Shown: in pieces, positions 36,438 through 46,029 of the stretch
Position numbering within the stretch: the first letter of the stretch is position 1
Layout: each line of letters begins with the position of its first letter
NCBI RefSeq assembly: GCF_900102465.1
Contig: NZ_FNBW01000011.1
Coordinates: 124,001-188,000, forward strand
Direction: 5' to 3'
Source: Thalassobaculum litoreum DSM 18839
GTDB lineage: Bacteria > Pseudomonadota > Alphaproteobacteria > Thalassobaculales > Thalassobaculaceae
DNA: 64,000 nt
Notes under the pieces: model-generated
What the model was told of the DNA's origin: nothing
The model's input: only the letters and a program-made list of their open reading frames with translations
Database searches by the model: none
Made by a program: the position numbers and the translations under genes

Positions 36438-37312
36438 CAACGCGAAACCTGCTCGATCACGCGCTGATGTTCGCGGGGTTTGGCTTGGCTGTGTTTCCCG
36501 TCAGCCGACCCATTCGCACGTCGACGGGGCTTCGCTGCAATTGCGGGCGCCAGAACTGCCCTTCACCGGGAAAGCATCCGGATGGGCGGCTCGCTCCGCA
36601 TGGTTTCAAGGATGCGAGCGCTTCAAGCGAGACTCTGGCGCGTTGGTTCGGTAAAGGCCCCACAAACATTGGGATCGCAACCGGCTCGGTGAGCGGGATC
36701 TTCGTTCTCGACGTCGACGAGCGTCATGACGGTTTCAGTAGCCTCGCCACTTTGGAACGCGAGCACGGCGCCCTTCCACAGACTTGGCGCTTTCTGACCG
36801 GTGGCGGCGGCGAACACATCCTCTTTCGCCATCCAGAAGCAACCGTCCGAAACAGTGCCGGCGCACTTGGACGGGGGTTGGATGTCCGCGGCGACGGCGG
36901 CTACATCGTCGCGCCCCCTTCCCTGCACATTTCCGGACGCGAATACGCTATTTCCGTCGACCATCACCCGGATGATGTCGCGCTGTCAGAGGCACCAGCG
37001 TGGTTGCTGAGGTTGCTCCAAGCCGCACCTTCCGCCAAGAGCCCCGCCAAGCCGATCGTGTCATGGAGGGAAACGGTTCGTTCCGGCATTGCCGACGGAT
37101 CGCGGAACCAGACGCTCACACGGATCGCCGGCCACCTAGTCGGTAAATCCGTCGATCCGCACGTCTGTCTGGAACTCCTCCTCTCGCTGAACAGCCGGCG
37201 ATGCAAACCGCCCCTGCCAGAGGAAGAAGTCTGCCAGCTCTTGAAGAGCATCCTGCTTCGGGAGCGATACAAGCGCTCCGGCCGCCGGATCGGAGGTGCG
37301 GCCGATGTCTGA
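36434..37312 (+). CDS. Prim-pol (bifunctional DNA primase/polymerase) domain protein
   Basis: This 292-aa protein matches the archaeo-eukaryotic primase-polymerase family found in replicating plasmids, phages and satellites. The metal-binding acids are Asp93 and Asp95 in VLDVDERHDG, followed by GGGGEHILFRHP (His128) and GLDVRGDGGYIVAPPS (Asp150). A Cys-rich insert, CNCGRQNC (35-42), may bind zinc. The C-terminal 90 residues look like the PriCT helical domain. The gene overlaps both neighbours, and it should prime replication together with the SF3 helicase. Confidence 0.9.
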   Translation: MTTRNLLDHALMFAGFGLAVFPVSRPIRTSTGLRCNCGRQNCPSPGKHPDGRLAPHGFKDASASSETLARWFGKGPTNIGIATGSVSGIFVLDVDERHDGFSSLATLEREHGALPQTWRFLTGGGGEHILFRHPEATVRNSAGALGRGLDVRGDGGYIVAPPSLHISGREYAISVDHHPDDVALSEAPAWLLRLLQAAPSAKSPAKPIVSWRETVRSGIADGSRNQTLTRIAGHLVGKSVDPHVCLELLLSLNSRRCKPPLPEEEVCQLLKSILLRERYKRSGRRIGGAADV

Positions 37313-38699
37313 CCTGCACGACGATCTCGAGCAAGCGCTCGAACAGGCCGCTGGGCTCGAGGCTGACCTGCCACCCGCGTTTTCCGAAGAAGCCTTGGCG
37401 CGGCAATACACTGCCGAGTTCGCCGACAGCCAAAAGTGGGTCGAGGTCTGGGGCGCGTGGATGATTTGGACCGGAACCCATTGGGCACGCGACACCACGC
37501 GCCTGGCGGAGAACGGAGCACGTCTGATCGCGACGCGCGCGGCCGGCGAGTTCCAGAACCAGGATCCTCGTGCTTTGAATACGGCCCGCCGGATTGCCAG
37601 TGCGAAGACGGTCCAAGCGATCGAAAGGCTGGCCAAATCCAGCCGCGAGTTCGCATCCAGGCCGGAAGACTGGGATGCGGATCTCTGGGTGTTCAATACA
37701 CCCGCCGGGACCATAGACCTCCGGACAGGCGATATGAGACCGCACGCGCCGGGTGACTTGCTAACCAAGGTTGCAGCGGTCGGCCTCGGTGGTGCGGCTC
37801 CGAGGTGGCTCGCGTTCCTGAGCGAGATCTTCGACGGCGACCAGGAGACGATCGACTACGTGCAGCGTATCTTCGGCTACGCCCTCTCGGGCTCGTGCGA
37901 GGAACACGCCCTGTTCTTCTGCTACGGGACCGGCGGCAATGGGAAGGGCGTCCTCCTGAACACGGTCCAGAAGATCTTCGCCAGCTATAGCGCCACAGCG
38001 GCAGTGGAGACGTTCACCAGCGGCCGATACGAGCGACACCCGACCGAGCTCGCCATGCTCAAAGGCTGCCGTCTTGTCATCTCCCAGGAGACAGAGGAAG
38101 GGCAGCGTTGGGCCGAGGCACGGATCAAGGCGGTCACGGGCGGCGACGAGATCACCGCGCGCTTCATGCGTCAGGACTTCTTCCAGTTCACGCCGCAGTT
38201 CACCCTCGTCATTGCCGGCAACCACAAGCCGGCGCTGCGGAACATCGACGAAGCGATCCGTCGGAGGATGAACCTGATCCCGTTCAACAAGACCATTCCC
38301 GCCCACAGGCGCGACCCGACACTGCCATACCTCCTCAAGGAGGAGTGGCCTGGGATCCTCTCTTGGATGGTTACCGGCTGCTTGGATTGGCAACGGAAGG
38401 GTCTCACCCCTTCCCGAAACGCCAGGTCCGCCACAGCCGAATACCTCGACGAGGAAGATGCGTTGGGTCGCTATCTTCTCGAACGCTGCGAAACGTCCAA
38501 GCTCGTCGAGGATCGGCCGACGCCCACCCAGACCCTATTCGAGGACTGGAAGGATTGGTGCGAAGCTGCCGGTGAGTACGCGGGATCGCTAAAGCGCTTC
38601 AGCCAGAGGCTTGTCGAGCGCGGGTTCGAGAAACGCCTCCATCCCGTAAGCCGGCAGTCGTGCTTCAGCGGTCTGCGTCTGCGCGACACGCCTCGGTGA
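37305..38699 (+). CDS. SF3 helicase, D5/P4 type (phage/plasmid primase family)
   Basis: This 464-aa protein has a D5-like N-terminal part (WAWMIWTGTHW-like AWMIWTGTHWARD, then WVFNTPAGTIDLRTG) and a superfamily 3 helicase core: Walker A YGTGGNGKGVLLN (about 207-219), Walker B KGCRLVISQETE and motif C FTLVIAGNHKP, followed by the Arg finger region EAIRRRMNLIPF. GGAGGT is 7 bases before the ATG at 37305. The start overlaps the primase gene by 8 bases. Primase and helicase together make up a P4-type replication module. Confidence 0.92.
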   Translation: MSDLHDDLEQALEQAAGLEADLPPAFSEEALARQYTAEFADSQKWVEVWGAWMIWTGTHWARDTTRLAENGARLIATRAAGEFQNQDPRALNTARRIASAKTVQAIERLAKSSREFASRPEDWDADLWVFNTPAGTIDLRTGDMRPHAPGDLLTKVAAVGLGGAAPRWLAFLSEIFDGDQETIDYVQRIFGYALSGSCEEHALFFCYGTGGNGKGVLLNTVQKIFASYSATAAVETFTSGRYERHPTELAMLKGCRLVISQETEEGQRWAEARIKAVTGGDEITARFMRQDFFQFTPQFTLVIAGNHKPALRNIDEAIRRRMNLIPFNKTIPAHRRDPTLPYLLKEEWPGILSWMVTGCLDWQRKGLTPSRNARSATAEYLDEEDALGRYLLERCETSKLVEDRPTPTQTLFEDWKDWCEAAGEYAGSLKRFSQRLVERGFEKRLHPVSRQSCFSGLRLRDTPR

Positions 38700-39324
38700 C
38701 CACTTCGAAGGGATCGAAGAGGTATCTCGGTAACTCCCTCGCGCGCACGCATGCGCGAGTGTCTAAAGCCGCGACGTCCTCTCGAACCCTTCGCCCAGGC
38801 AACCTTGGAAGGACGGCACCGGTTATTGGGCGGCTTTTGGCCCGTGGGTCCTTCTGGGAGACCTGAAACGGTATGCGGGGCGGCAGCGCATGCCGCGCAT
38901 AATTGAACGCAAGAAAACAAACCTGCGCTTGTTGTTATTGTTGATAGCATCTCGAAAGAACAGTGAGGTGCTTTGGGCTCCAGTCCATCCGATGACCAAT
39001 CGCTTTGGGTGGGAAGCGGAAGCTCGCGGTGCGGAGCGTGATCCGAAGCGACGGGTAGAGAGCCGACATTCGTCGCGTGACGCTCGATTGGAAGCGGTGG
39101 GTCGGCAGGCATAGCAATTATTCGGTTGTTCATTGGGGAGCCACATTGAAATTGAACGCCCAACCATGAAATATATTTCAAATTTTCAATGCGAGTTCGC
39201 AGACTGTGCAGGATATCGATGAGAACTACGCCTACGCCATTCCCCCCATAGCCCCTCCCAATAGATAAGATACGAGATAGCAGCATCCCTTCTTTAAAAG
39301 TCAATTCTGTTATTTGGCGCGTTC
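38700..39324. other. Gene-free spacer between replication module and cargo
   Basis: These 625 bases hold no gene that I can support. There is a perfect 7-bp hairpin, CTCGCGC...GCGCGAG, at 38738-38759, a possible terminator behind the helicase gene, and a relative of dispersed repeat B at 38993-39020 (ATCGCTTTGGGTGGGAAGC) with GCCGACATTCG 40 bases later. A long minus-strand frame covering the region has no family features and looks spurious. Confidence 0.4.
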
Positions 39325-41658
39325 CTAACGGCCGTGACATTTCTTATACTTTATACCGCTGCCGCAGGGGCACGGATCATTCCGCCCTGGCCTTTTGGCC
39401 TTCACAGGAGGGAGGACTCGCTTCTGATGGTTGAAATTCACAGACCGCGTGGGTTGAGCCATTCGCGCGGCGTCCTCGTAAATGTGGGCGTTTTCTGGCG
39501 TTCGCTCTGTAGGCACGTGGACCGCGAAAGGCTGCGCCCGATGGTAGGTTCCGTCGGCACTAACCTCTGCGACGATGCCGATGATGTTAGAAGCCTTGAC
39601 GGCCAACCCAGCTGCACTGGCCTTGTCATTCACCCTGGTCCAGTCAATTTGGTGATCTTGTTGTTGAAGCCAAACTAAGAGCGGCTCACCCTCCCCAGCC
39701 AAAATAAAATATCGGGCCGGATGCTGGTCCAGGGTTTGGCGCAGGTCGGCCAGCATCTTGGCCAGATTACTCCGACCTTCGTCTCCAAAGTCACGGATAT
39801 GGCTCTCCGCCGAAAGCCACCCGCGTGCTCTGGTGGTATTGAGCGCCCCGAGCAGCTTCAGCACCTCGTCCGGGAAGTCCTGCGTAGGAAGCGGTCTGGT
39901 TTCCCAATCCTCACCCTCAAAGGTCCTGTCGACGATGTCGCTCATGCCACCCCAGATGAGCATATTCACCTTGCCACCCTTCATCTGCTCAGCAATGTCG
40001 TGATCGAAACGGTTCTTCTTCAGATACGCGCCCAGGTGGTCGAACTCGTCGAAGAGAAGACTGTGGCGCATCCCCGCCACGGCCTGTCGCACCTCCATGT
40101 AGTGGACGAACTCGCCGGGGGTAGGCAGGAGTCGCTTGAGCACAAATAGCTCGTCGATGGACAGCGAAACGAAGGCATGCCTTCCAAGTAGCGGCTCAAC
40201 TTGCGGCAGCTCCTTGCAGTATGTGGAAAAGGGCGCGAACGACTCGACCGTCAACCCGACTGGCACCATCACGCGGTAGTGGGAGCGGCGGACACGTCCG
40301 CACTCTTCGTATTTGCCGTTCACTAGGTGGTAGAGAGGCACCTCATCCGCCGAATTCAGATAATTGAAGAAGCGCTCACATTGCTTGTAGGCCTTGAGTA
40401 CCAAGTCCTGTACGGATTGGGCGTGGCGGTCGAAATCTAGCGCTGGAGATGCGATGGTCGCAGCCGCACCTGCCTTCGCTTCAACCAAGAACAGCACGTC
40501 ATCTACCAGGATAAGGGTGTCGTTTTCGGACCACTGCTTGCTGGCAGGGTCCTTGTAATAGACCTCCTGAAAAACCGTGGCGCCAGGAAGCTGGGCGGCC
40601 AGAATATCGGCAAAGGCGGCTTCGCTCATCGCCTTCTGTCGATCTTCGAAGGCTTTCTTGTAGTCCGGCTTTCGCCGCAAGAGATTGTAGAGTAGAGCAC
40701 GATACCCAGAGTCGCGAGTGAAGCACGGATCGATGGCGTAATAGTCCGATCCAAGCTGGATTAAGGGTTTCTTCCGGGCGGGCAGTGTCCGGTAGGGCGT
40801 CCCCGCAAAATCTCCCGCAGCGAAGAATTCAGTTTCCTCTCCGCGCTGGTAAGCCAAGTCCTCTAGCAGCGTCGCCGGCAGCCTAGTATGACGGCTTACA
40901 TTGGCAACGCCGCCGCGAAACATGTCATCCATCGCCCATCCGGCGGCTCTCGATTGCTTCTCATTGGCCGCAACCCACGCCTCCATAACGTCTCCCAGAG
41001 GCTTGCCCTGTGCCACAGCGAAGGCCTTTGCCGCTTCAAATTGCTTCATCATCTCAATGATGGCATCGGCATGCCCAGAACGCGTGGCGTCGGCCATGGC
41101 CTGGAAGCCTTCCGCGATATCGGCGGCACAGATATCGTAAACTTCTTTCAGGACATCATTGTGAGGTGTCAGAACGTAGCGGTAAAACTCGCCTTCCAAG
41201 ACTTGGTATCGATGCCCGCGCAGCATGACCCAGGTCGATTTGGCGTGGAATTCAATGTCGGCCGTGTCGGGACCAAAGAGGCCTTCCTTGGTATCGGCAG
41301 CTGTGGCCATGGCGAAAAACATGGCTTGCTCTCGCAGTCTACGGCTAAGTTCAAATAGCTCGGCGCATTGAGCTTCGTCGAACCTAACGTCCGTAAAGGC
41401 AGCATCTGACGCGAGCACCGCGTGCACGTACTCCAGCAAGAACTGGATTTCGCTGATTTGGTTATCCGGGCCGTCCGATTGGCGTTGCTCCTCAGCGGTA
41501 CTTTCGTCCGCAATCGCTTTCATCATGAGTTGGGCGTAGATGTAGCCCAGCAGATCATGTGGGGGCATGGCGACGATCCGCCCGCGCATCCGAGCAGCTG
41601 TCGCTTCCATGTCTTTTAACAAGGAAGCAGCGGCCTCCTTCCGCTTTGGCTCATCCAT
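39325..41658 (-). CDS. Large SEC-C protein with PD-(D/E)XK-like nuclease motif
   Basis: This 777-aa soluble protein ends in a perfect SEC-C zinc knuckle (GRNDPCPCGSGIKYKKCHG; Cys763, Cys765, Cys774, His775), seen at the end of SecA and many unrelated proteins. In the middle, QEVYY (Glu365), NDTLILVDD (Asp380) and LFLVEAKAG (Glu393, Lys395) fit the E...D...ExK pattern of restriction-endonuclease-fold enzymes. The remainder is helical and not recognised. It lies downstream of the CHAT gene on the same strand, 432 bases away. A nuclease effector in a defence locus is the most attractive reading, but the active site is inferred from a motif only. Confidence 0.7.
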   Translation of the reverse strand: MDEPKRKEAAASLLKDMEATAARMRGRIVAMPPHDLLGYIYAQLMMKAIADESTAEEQRQSDGPDNQISEIQFLLEYVHAVLASDAAFTDVRFDEAQCAELFELSRRLREQAMFFAMATAADTKEGLFGPDTADIEFHAKSTWVMLRGHRYQVLEGEFYRYVLTPHNDVLKEVYDICAADIAEGFQAMADATRSGHADAIIEMMKQFEAAKAFAVAQGKPLGDVMEAWVAANEKQSRAAGWAMDDMFRGGVANVSRHTRLPATLLEDLAYQRGEETEFFAAGDFAGTPYRTLPARKKPLIQLGSDYYAIDPCFTRDSGYRALLYNLLRRKPDYKKAFEDRQKAMSEAAFADILAAQLPGATVFQEVYYKDPASKQWSENDTLILVDDVLFLVEAKAGAAATIASPALDFDRHAQSVQDLVLKAYKQCERFFNYLNSADEVPLYHLVNGKYEECGRVRRSHYRVMVPVGLTVESFAPFSTYCKELPQVEPLLGRHAFVSLSIDELFVLKRLLPTPGEFVHYMEVRQAVAGMRHSLLFDEFDHLGAYLKKNRFDHDIAEQMKGGKVNMLIWGGMSDIVDRTFEGEDWETRPLPTQDFPDEVLKLLGALNTTRARGWLSAESHIRDFGDEGRSNLAKMLADLRQTLDQHPARYFILAGEGEPLLVWLQQQDHQIDWTRVNDKASAAGLAVKASNIIGIVAEVSADGTYHRAQPFAVHVPTERTPENAHIYEDAARMAQPTRSVNFNHQKRVLPPVKAKRPGRNDPCPCGSGIKYKKCHGR

Positions 41659-42090
41659 GATCGTATGTTCTCGATATTTTCCTTAACAACCGTACTACAC
41701 AATTTCCTTAGGGTGGGAGCATTCCGCATCGGGGGCTCGCGTAGCGTCGCCGCGTCGCCCTGCCGCTTGCCGGGCGTGCGGGGATCGGCTGCGATATCGA
41801 GCGATAGAGGTAAGCGGGGGTGTTCGGTGGGCGAAAGCCGATGAAACCAAAGAACCACGTCTACGCTGTAGAAATCCAAAGTTGAGGGTCAAGTGACTAG
41901 CGGCAATGGGTCGAACGCGCGTAGGAGCTTGTTGTCGCTGTGCTGCAGATGCCAGTGGGAGCCGACATTTGCCACGCGAAGCACGATCGGGAGTGATGGG
42001 CGGGAAGCGGCCGTCAGTGCGAAGTGTTGATATCCCAGCTTGTGGGCATGGGATTGATATGCCTGATCAACATTTTCAGCTGTGGCCGTT
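41659..42090. other. Gene-free spacer between CHAT and SEC-C genes
   Basis: These 432 bases contain no convincing gene. The part next to 41658 is AT-rich (AAGGAAAATATC on the minus strand), as expected for a promoter of the SEC-C gene, so the two cargo genes may not share a transcript. A stretch at about 41900-41970 (CGGCAATGGGTCG and GGAGCCGACATTTGC) resembles the dispersed repeat B group. Confidence 0.35.
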
Positions 42091-45000
42091 CTATCGATCG
42101 GACTTTCTCAAAATTGGATTCCCGAAGACAGACATCGCCAGCCCGTGCGCTGGGTTCAGTCCGAAAGCGGCATCCACAGCGGAATTCGCCCGAAAGGTTG
42201 CATCGATCAATGATATTCCTTGATCCCAAGCCTCAAGGAACACTGGCAACCAGTGCGACGGAACCCGAGCGTCGAGAGGCCACGGTGAAGCAATCACCGC
42301 CAAGCAGCCCCGATCTAGAACTTGTTTGGCCAATCCAAGTATCGTGTTTGCCCCAGGGTAACGATCAGACCTACCACCACTACACACAAATAGGATTGCA
42401 ACACCAATATTTCGTAGGGAGTTGGCCAAGTCCTGTGCACTGACTCTCAGATTCTCTTCATCAGCTACAACCTGAAAATACTGATGTTCCAGATGCACTC
42501 CGCCGTGCGCCGCAATCACCACCAGTTCGGCCCCAGAAAAATCCTCTGGCAAGACGGCTCTCTGATCAAATTCAATCCCAAACTTCTCTAGAGTTGGCGT
42601 CAAGCGCTCAGCTAGCATGTCGAGAGTGTTAGCCCGTACGCTAGATTCACTGTCGCTGACTATCGAGCTAGTAGGAGACGACGAGATCCAGGCGCATCGT
42701 CTTCCATCCCCAATTGCTTCGATCTGAACTGCATGTGCAAGCCATGACAGCGACGGGGCAGCCGCTATTGGATGCATTCGACCAGCAAAATTGTTATTTG
42801 AGAAAAGCAGATTGACGGGAAAAGACTGAAAGTCGACATCACCGACAATGACAATCGGTCCACTTGGCAGTGGACTGATTTGTAGCCCCATAGTGCTCGT
42901 ATAAAAAATATTTGGGTCATCATCTTCGACGCCGTAGGCATACGGAAATCGCTCTTTCCACTCGTTGTACCGTTCTTCCGAAATTAATTCACTCGGCTCG
43001 CGCTCTGCGGGGCCTATGGAGCCTTCCGAGGAATACAGTCGGACCATCCGCCCGCGGGCGTCCCATCCAAGCTGTACAACAGAAATACCTTTCTCGGATA
43101 TTCGACGCGCAGATTCCCCAACTTCTGATACAATAGTTGGCCTCGGAGGAGGTGTTGCCGCTTCATCCCAGCTTGGAATGGCTACCCCTCTATCCGCCAG
43201 TACCTCTAACGCAAAACTGACGTCATCAGGTGAGGACAAAAATTCGTCACGTGCGAGGAGTTGTCCAGCAAGAATTGCCACGTCCCGTCCTTCAAACCCC
43301 ACGTCCTCCGAATATCGAGTTGCCCTACCTCTCGGAAGCATTGCCAAAAGATCGTTCGCTGTTGCTTTCTCATTCTGGGCTCGAAGAATCCGTGCAAGGC
43401 CCGGGTCCGACAACGGCATCAATCGAGATAACAATAGCAGCGCTGAATCAGGAACCGGATCACCCGTTTCCTCGGCATGGTACTTTAAGCTTTGCAGAAG
43501 TGACGCAATGGGCTCGGGCTGTTCGTTGGCCTCAATAACTCTTTCAGCTAGGATGATCGCTCGATCAAATAGGGTTTCAAGAGATTTTTCGGGTTTCTGT
43601 TCATGTTTGTGGGCCAAGATATCGACTTGGAGGTCCATCGTATCGATGACGATTCTTAGATGGTCGCTAATGGGCTCCTCATCCTCGAATTTCCGCAATT
43701 GTTCAATGCCGCTGCGGGCAAGATCGAATAGCCCTATGTCTCGGAGAATTCGTACGAGGCACAAACGCTCCCAGTATATGTGGTCATGATGCGCTTGGCC
43801 GGATGCAGCAAAGCAGCACGCGAGTGCAATCAATGCTTCACCGGGGTTGCGGCAACGCTGATAAACATCCGCCATCGTGAACCAAGCGAGTCGCCTGCGA
43901 TGAGGCGATTCAGCAGACCCCAGAAGAGCCTCTTCGACCAGATCGCGGGCCTCCTGCTGAAACCCGGCCCCCACCATTCTTTCCGTAGCCAAACGAAGCG
44001 CGACTAAATCATAGTCTTGATAGCTGGTGTGTTTAGCAATCGCCATTGCAAGCGCTAGCTGTGTGAGTAACGCATTGATATCTTCCGAATCGGCAATCGG
44101 AGCATTTTGAATATATTCAATAAGTCCTGAGAATATGTAATCTGGTGGAGCCGGCAATGCATCCTCTGGCAAACAAAACCTGCCTACCATCACCATATGT
44201 TCACGTTCGGCGTGTTCCATTAGTGAGGTTATTGTGTTCTTATTCTGGCTAAGCCATTTGAGGCCGTTTGGTTTCAGAACTACACGCTGCTTAACCTCCA
44301 CGGGTCGACTCGCTAGTTCCAGCGCAACTCGCGCAATAAGAACTAACCCGGCGCCTCCAGAGATGCTGGGATTAAGAGCACGTTCCATTCGAACCCGCAG
44401 AAATGGTTCTGTTGGACGACGGGCTAGATAATGAATCATCCAACTAAGTTGCCCGTCTACGCCGATAAAATCGCTCAAGAGGTCGCGTCCGGGATCACGG
44501 GATAGAAAAATTAACTTAAGCAACCTCGTGAGTGCTAAATATATTCTCCACTCTATTTTTGCATTCGGTGTATCAATTGCGTAAATTAACGATAGTAATC
44601 GCTGAGAAACCTCAGGTAGCCCACGATCCATTGCATCGTCTATTGCTGAAAGGGTAACGTTCACTCTCAGTGAAACGTCGTCACCTGCATCTGCTATCAT
44701 TGAGTCATAGTCAGGAATTGCAGATGAAGGTGTTTCTGTTCCTGTATAAATTATGTTATCATCAATATACTTTGACAATATTTCGTATAAGTTCTTGGAC
44801 TCTTTTCGATCCGAATTATCTTTTAGCATCAAGGCTAGAGCGGAAAAATTTTTCTTAATGAGTAGATCACGTTCACGATAAGCCCGAAGCCCAACGCTGT
44901 CTGGATAACGTTCCTGGAGAATATTTGCTAATTGAGCCCCAATGTCGGGTGCATCAATTTCGTCCGAAACGTGGAGAGCAAGCTCTAGGGGTTCGAGTTC

Positions 45001-46029
45001 TTTTAAAGTTTCTATAGCTGCTACTAGAAGTTCCCTTGCGGTTCGGTTGGCGCCCCCCCGAGCCGCGATAGCTGCGAGTTTGACGCGGATGAACGCTGAA
45101 ATGTCCTTCGTCGTTTTTTGAATTTCGCGGACAATTGCGAGCGCCTCTAGTCGCATACCAGCGCGGTCCATGACCTGCACTCGAAGCAATGCCTTATTGT
45201 CGTCTGAGAGTCCAGTAAGGCCGTCTATCTCTTGAAGAACGCGTCCGACCCGGTTCTCTGCAATCCATTCATCCCACTGGGCGAGATGTTGGACTAAGAT
45301 CGCATCAGGATCAGCCTCGTCTGGTACTGTGAATACGCCGCAGTTGTCGATTGAGCAGAGCAGATCCAAGGATTGGGAGCGTACAGGCTCTACCTCATGC
45401 ACATCCAGAAGAAAATACAGAGCTCTGTCAGCAAATTTTGTAGCAAGGCTTTGGGCGAGGAGATGGACCTCTGGAATCCATATATCCTCGCCGATCCGGA
45501 CGGTTTCCGTAGAAGTTCTCGCACGATTATCTCGGAATCTATAAGCATTCGCCTCCTCAATAATCACTGCTGTGCCATCTGATAGACCGTGGACTAGGTC
45601 AATAAGAGATTCTGAACCGGCGTGAGGTGAAACGATAACTTCAATACGCTTTCGAAGGACCGTTCTCTCTCCCTCTGTTAATGGGTTATCCAACGAGCGA
45701 TTTGTTATTTCATGGAATGAGGTCTCGATTAACTCAAAAAATCGACCGTCCTTCGATCGTGAATCACTACCGGGCGGCAAAATTACAAGAATTTTTCGAA
45801 TGATTGGTTTTTGATCTTGATCAAATATGAAAAGCATAGATGTTGCGAAAGCGGCGGACCTCAGATTACGCTTCCATCGTCCTAATACGGCAATGTCTCC
45901 ACCTCCGAAAAGCGACTGAGATTGCATCAAAAATTCAAGATATGTTTGGGTCAGGTCTGAAAGAGTTTTGACGGGAGTCAAGGGATCTTTTCTGATAGCG
46001 CTTATCTGTTGATCACCCTTCGAAGTCAT
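42091..46029 (-). CDS. Giant CHAT-domain (caspase-like) protease with helical-repeat N-terminus
   Basis: This 1312-aa protein ends in a CHAT domain: the catalytic His is His1175 in LVVIAAHGGVH and the Cys is Cys1216 in AILFVCSGGRSD, followed by LAVIASPWPLDARVPSHW and the family's terminal FGNP. The preceding region VGDVDFQSFPVNLLF is the usual CHAT entry strand. Residues about 250-900 are helical and TPR-like, with repeated ALALAMA/ALIALACCF-type helices. The N-terminal 200 residues are unassigned and may be a sensor. The gene is visibly AT-richer than its neighbours, a sign of transfer. CHAT proteases act as effectors or activators in bacterial immunity (for example the TPR-CHAT protease of type III-E CRISPR and proteases that cleave gasdermins). 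No CRISPR or gasdermin is seen nearby. Confidence 0.85.
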   Translation of the reverse strand: MTSKGDQQISAIRKDPLTPVKTLSDLTQTYLEFLMQSQSLFGGGDIAVLGRWKRNLRSAAFATSMLFIFDQDQKPIIRKILVILPPGSDSRSKDGRFFELIETSFHEITNRSLDNPLTEGERTVLRKRIEVIVSPHAGSESLIDLVHGLSDGTAVIIEEANAYRFRDNRARTSTETVRIGEDIWIPEVHLLAQSLATKFADRALYFLLDVHEVEPVRSQSLDLLCSIDNCGVFTVPDEADPDAILVQHLAQWDEWIAENRVGRVLQEIDGLTGLSDDNKALLRVQVMDRAGMRLEALAIVREIQKTTKDISAFIRVKLAAIAARGGANRTARELLVAAIETLKELEPLELALHVSDEIDAPDIGAQLANILQERYPDSVGLRAYRERDLLIKKNFSALALMLKDNSDRKESKNLYEILSKYIDDNIIYTGTETPSSAIPDYDSMIADAGDDVSLRVNVTLSAIDDAMDRGLPEVSQRLLSLIYAIDTPNAKIEWRIYLALTRLLKLIFLSRDPGRDLLSDFIGVDGQLSWMIHYLARRPTEPFLRVRMERALNPSISGGAGLVLIARVALELASRPVEVKQRVVLKPNGLKWLSQNKNTITSLMEHAEREHMVMVGRFCLPEDALPAPPDYIFSGLIEYIQNAPIADSEDINALLTQLALAMAIAKHTSYQDYDLVALRLATERMVGAGFQQEARDLVEEALLGSAESPHRRRLAWFTMADVYQRCRNPGEALIALACCFAASGQAHHDHIYWERLCLVRILRDIGLFDLARSGIEQLRKFEDEEPISDHLRIVIDTMDLQVDILAHKHEQKPEKSLETLFDRAIILAERVIEANEQPEPIASLLQSLKYHAEETGDPVPDSALLLLSRLMPLSDPGLARILRAQNEKATANDLLAMLPRGRATRYSEDVGFEGRDVAILAGQLLARDEFLSSPDDVSFALEVLADRGVAIPSWDEAATPPPRPTIVSEVGESARRISEKGISVVQLGWDARGRMVRLYSSEGSIGPAEREPSELISEERYNEWKERFPYAYGVEDDDPNIFYTSTMGLQISPLPSGPIVIVGDVDFQSFPVNLLFSNNNFAGRMHPIAAAPSLSWLAHAVQIEAIGDGRRCAWISSSPTSSIVSDSESSVRANTLDMLAERLTPTLEKFGIEFDQRAVLPEDFSGAELVVIAAHGGVHLEHQYFQVVADEENLRVSAQDLANSLRNIGVAILFVCSGGRSDRYPGANTILGLAKQVLDRGCLAVIASPWPLDARVPSHWLPVFLEAWDQGISLIDATFRANSAVDAAFGLNPAHGLAMSVFGNPILRKSDR

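Noticed and set aside
38471-39340. 289-codon minus-strand frame downstream of the helicase
   Set aside because: It overlaps the helicase 3' end antisense, has no family features and covers a repeat-bearing spacer.
42091-46029. Type III-E CRISPR (Craspase) TPR-CHAT protein
   Set aside because: No CRISPR repeats, gRAMP/Cas7-11 or other cas genes are seen within the window.
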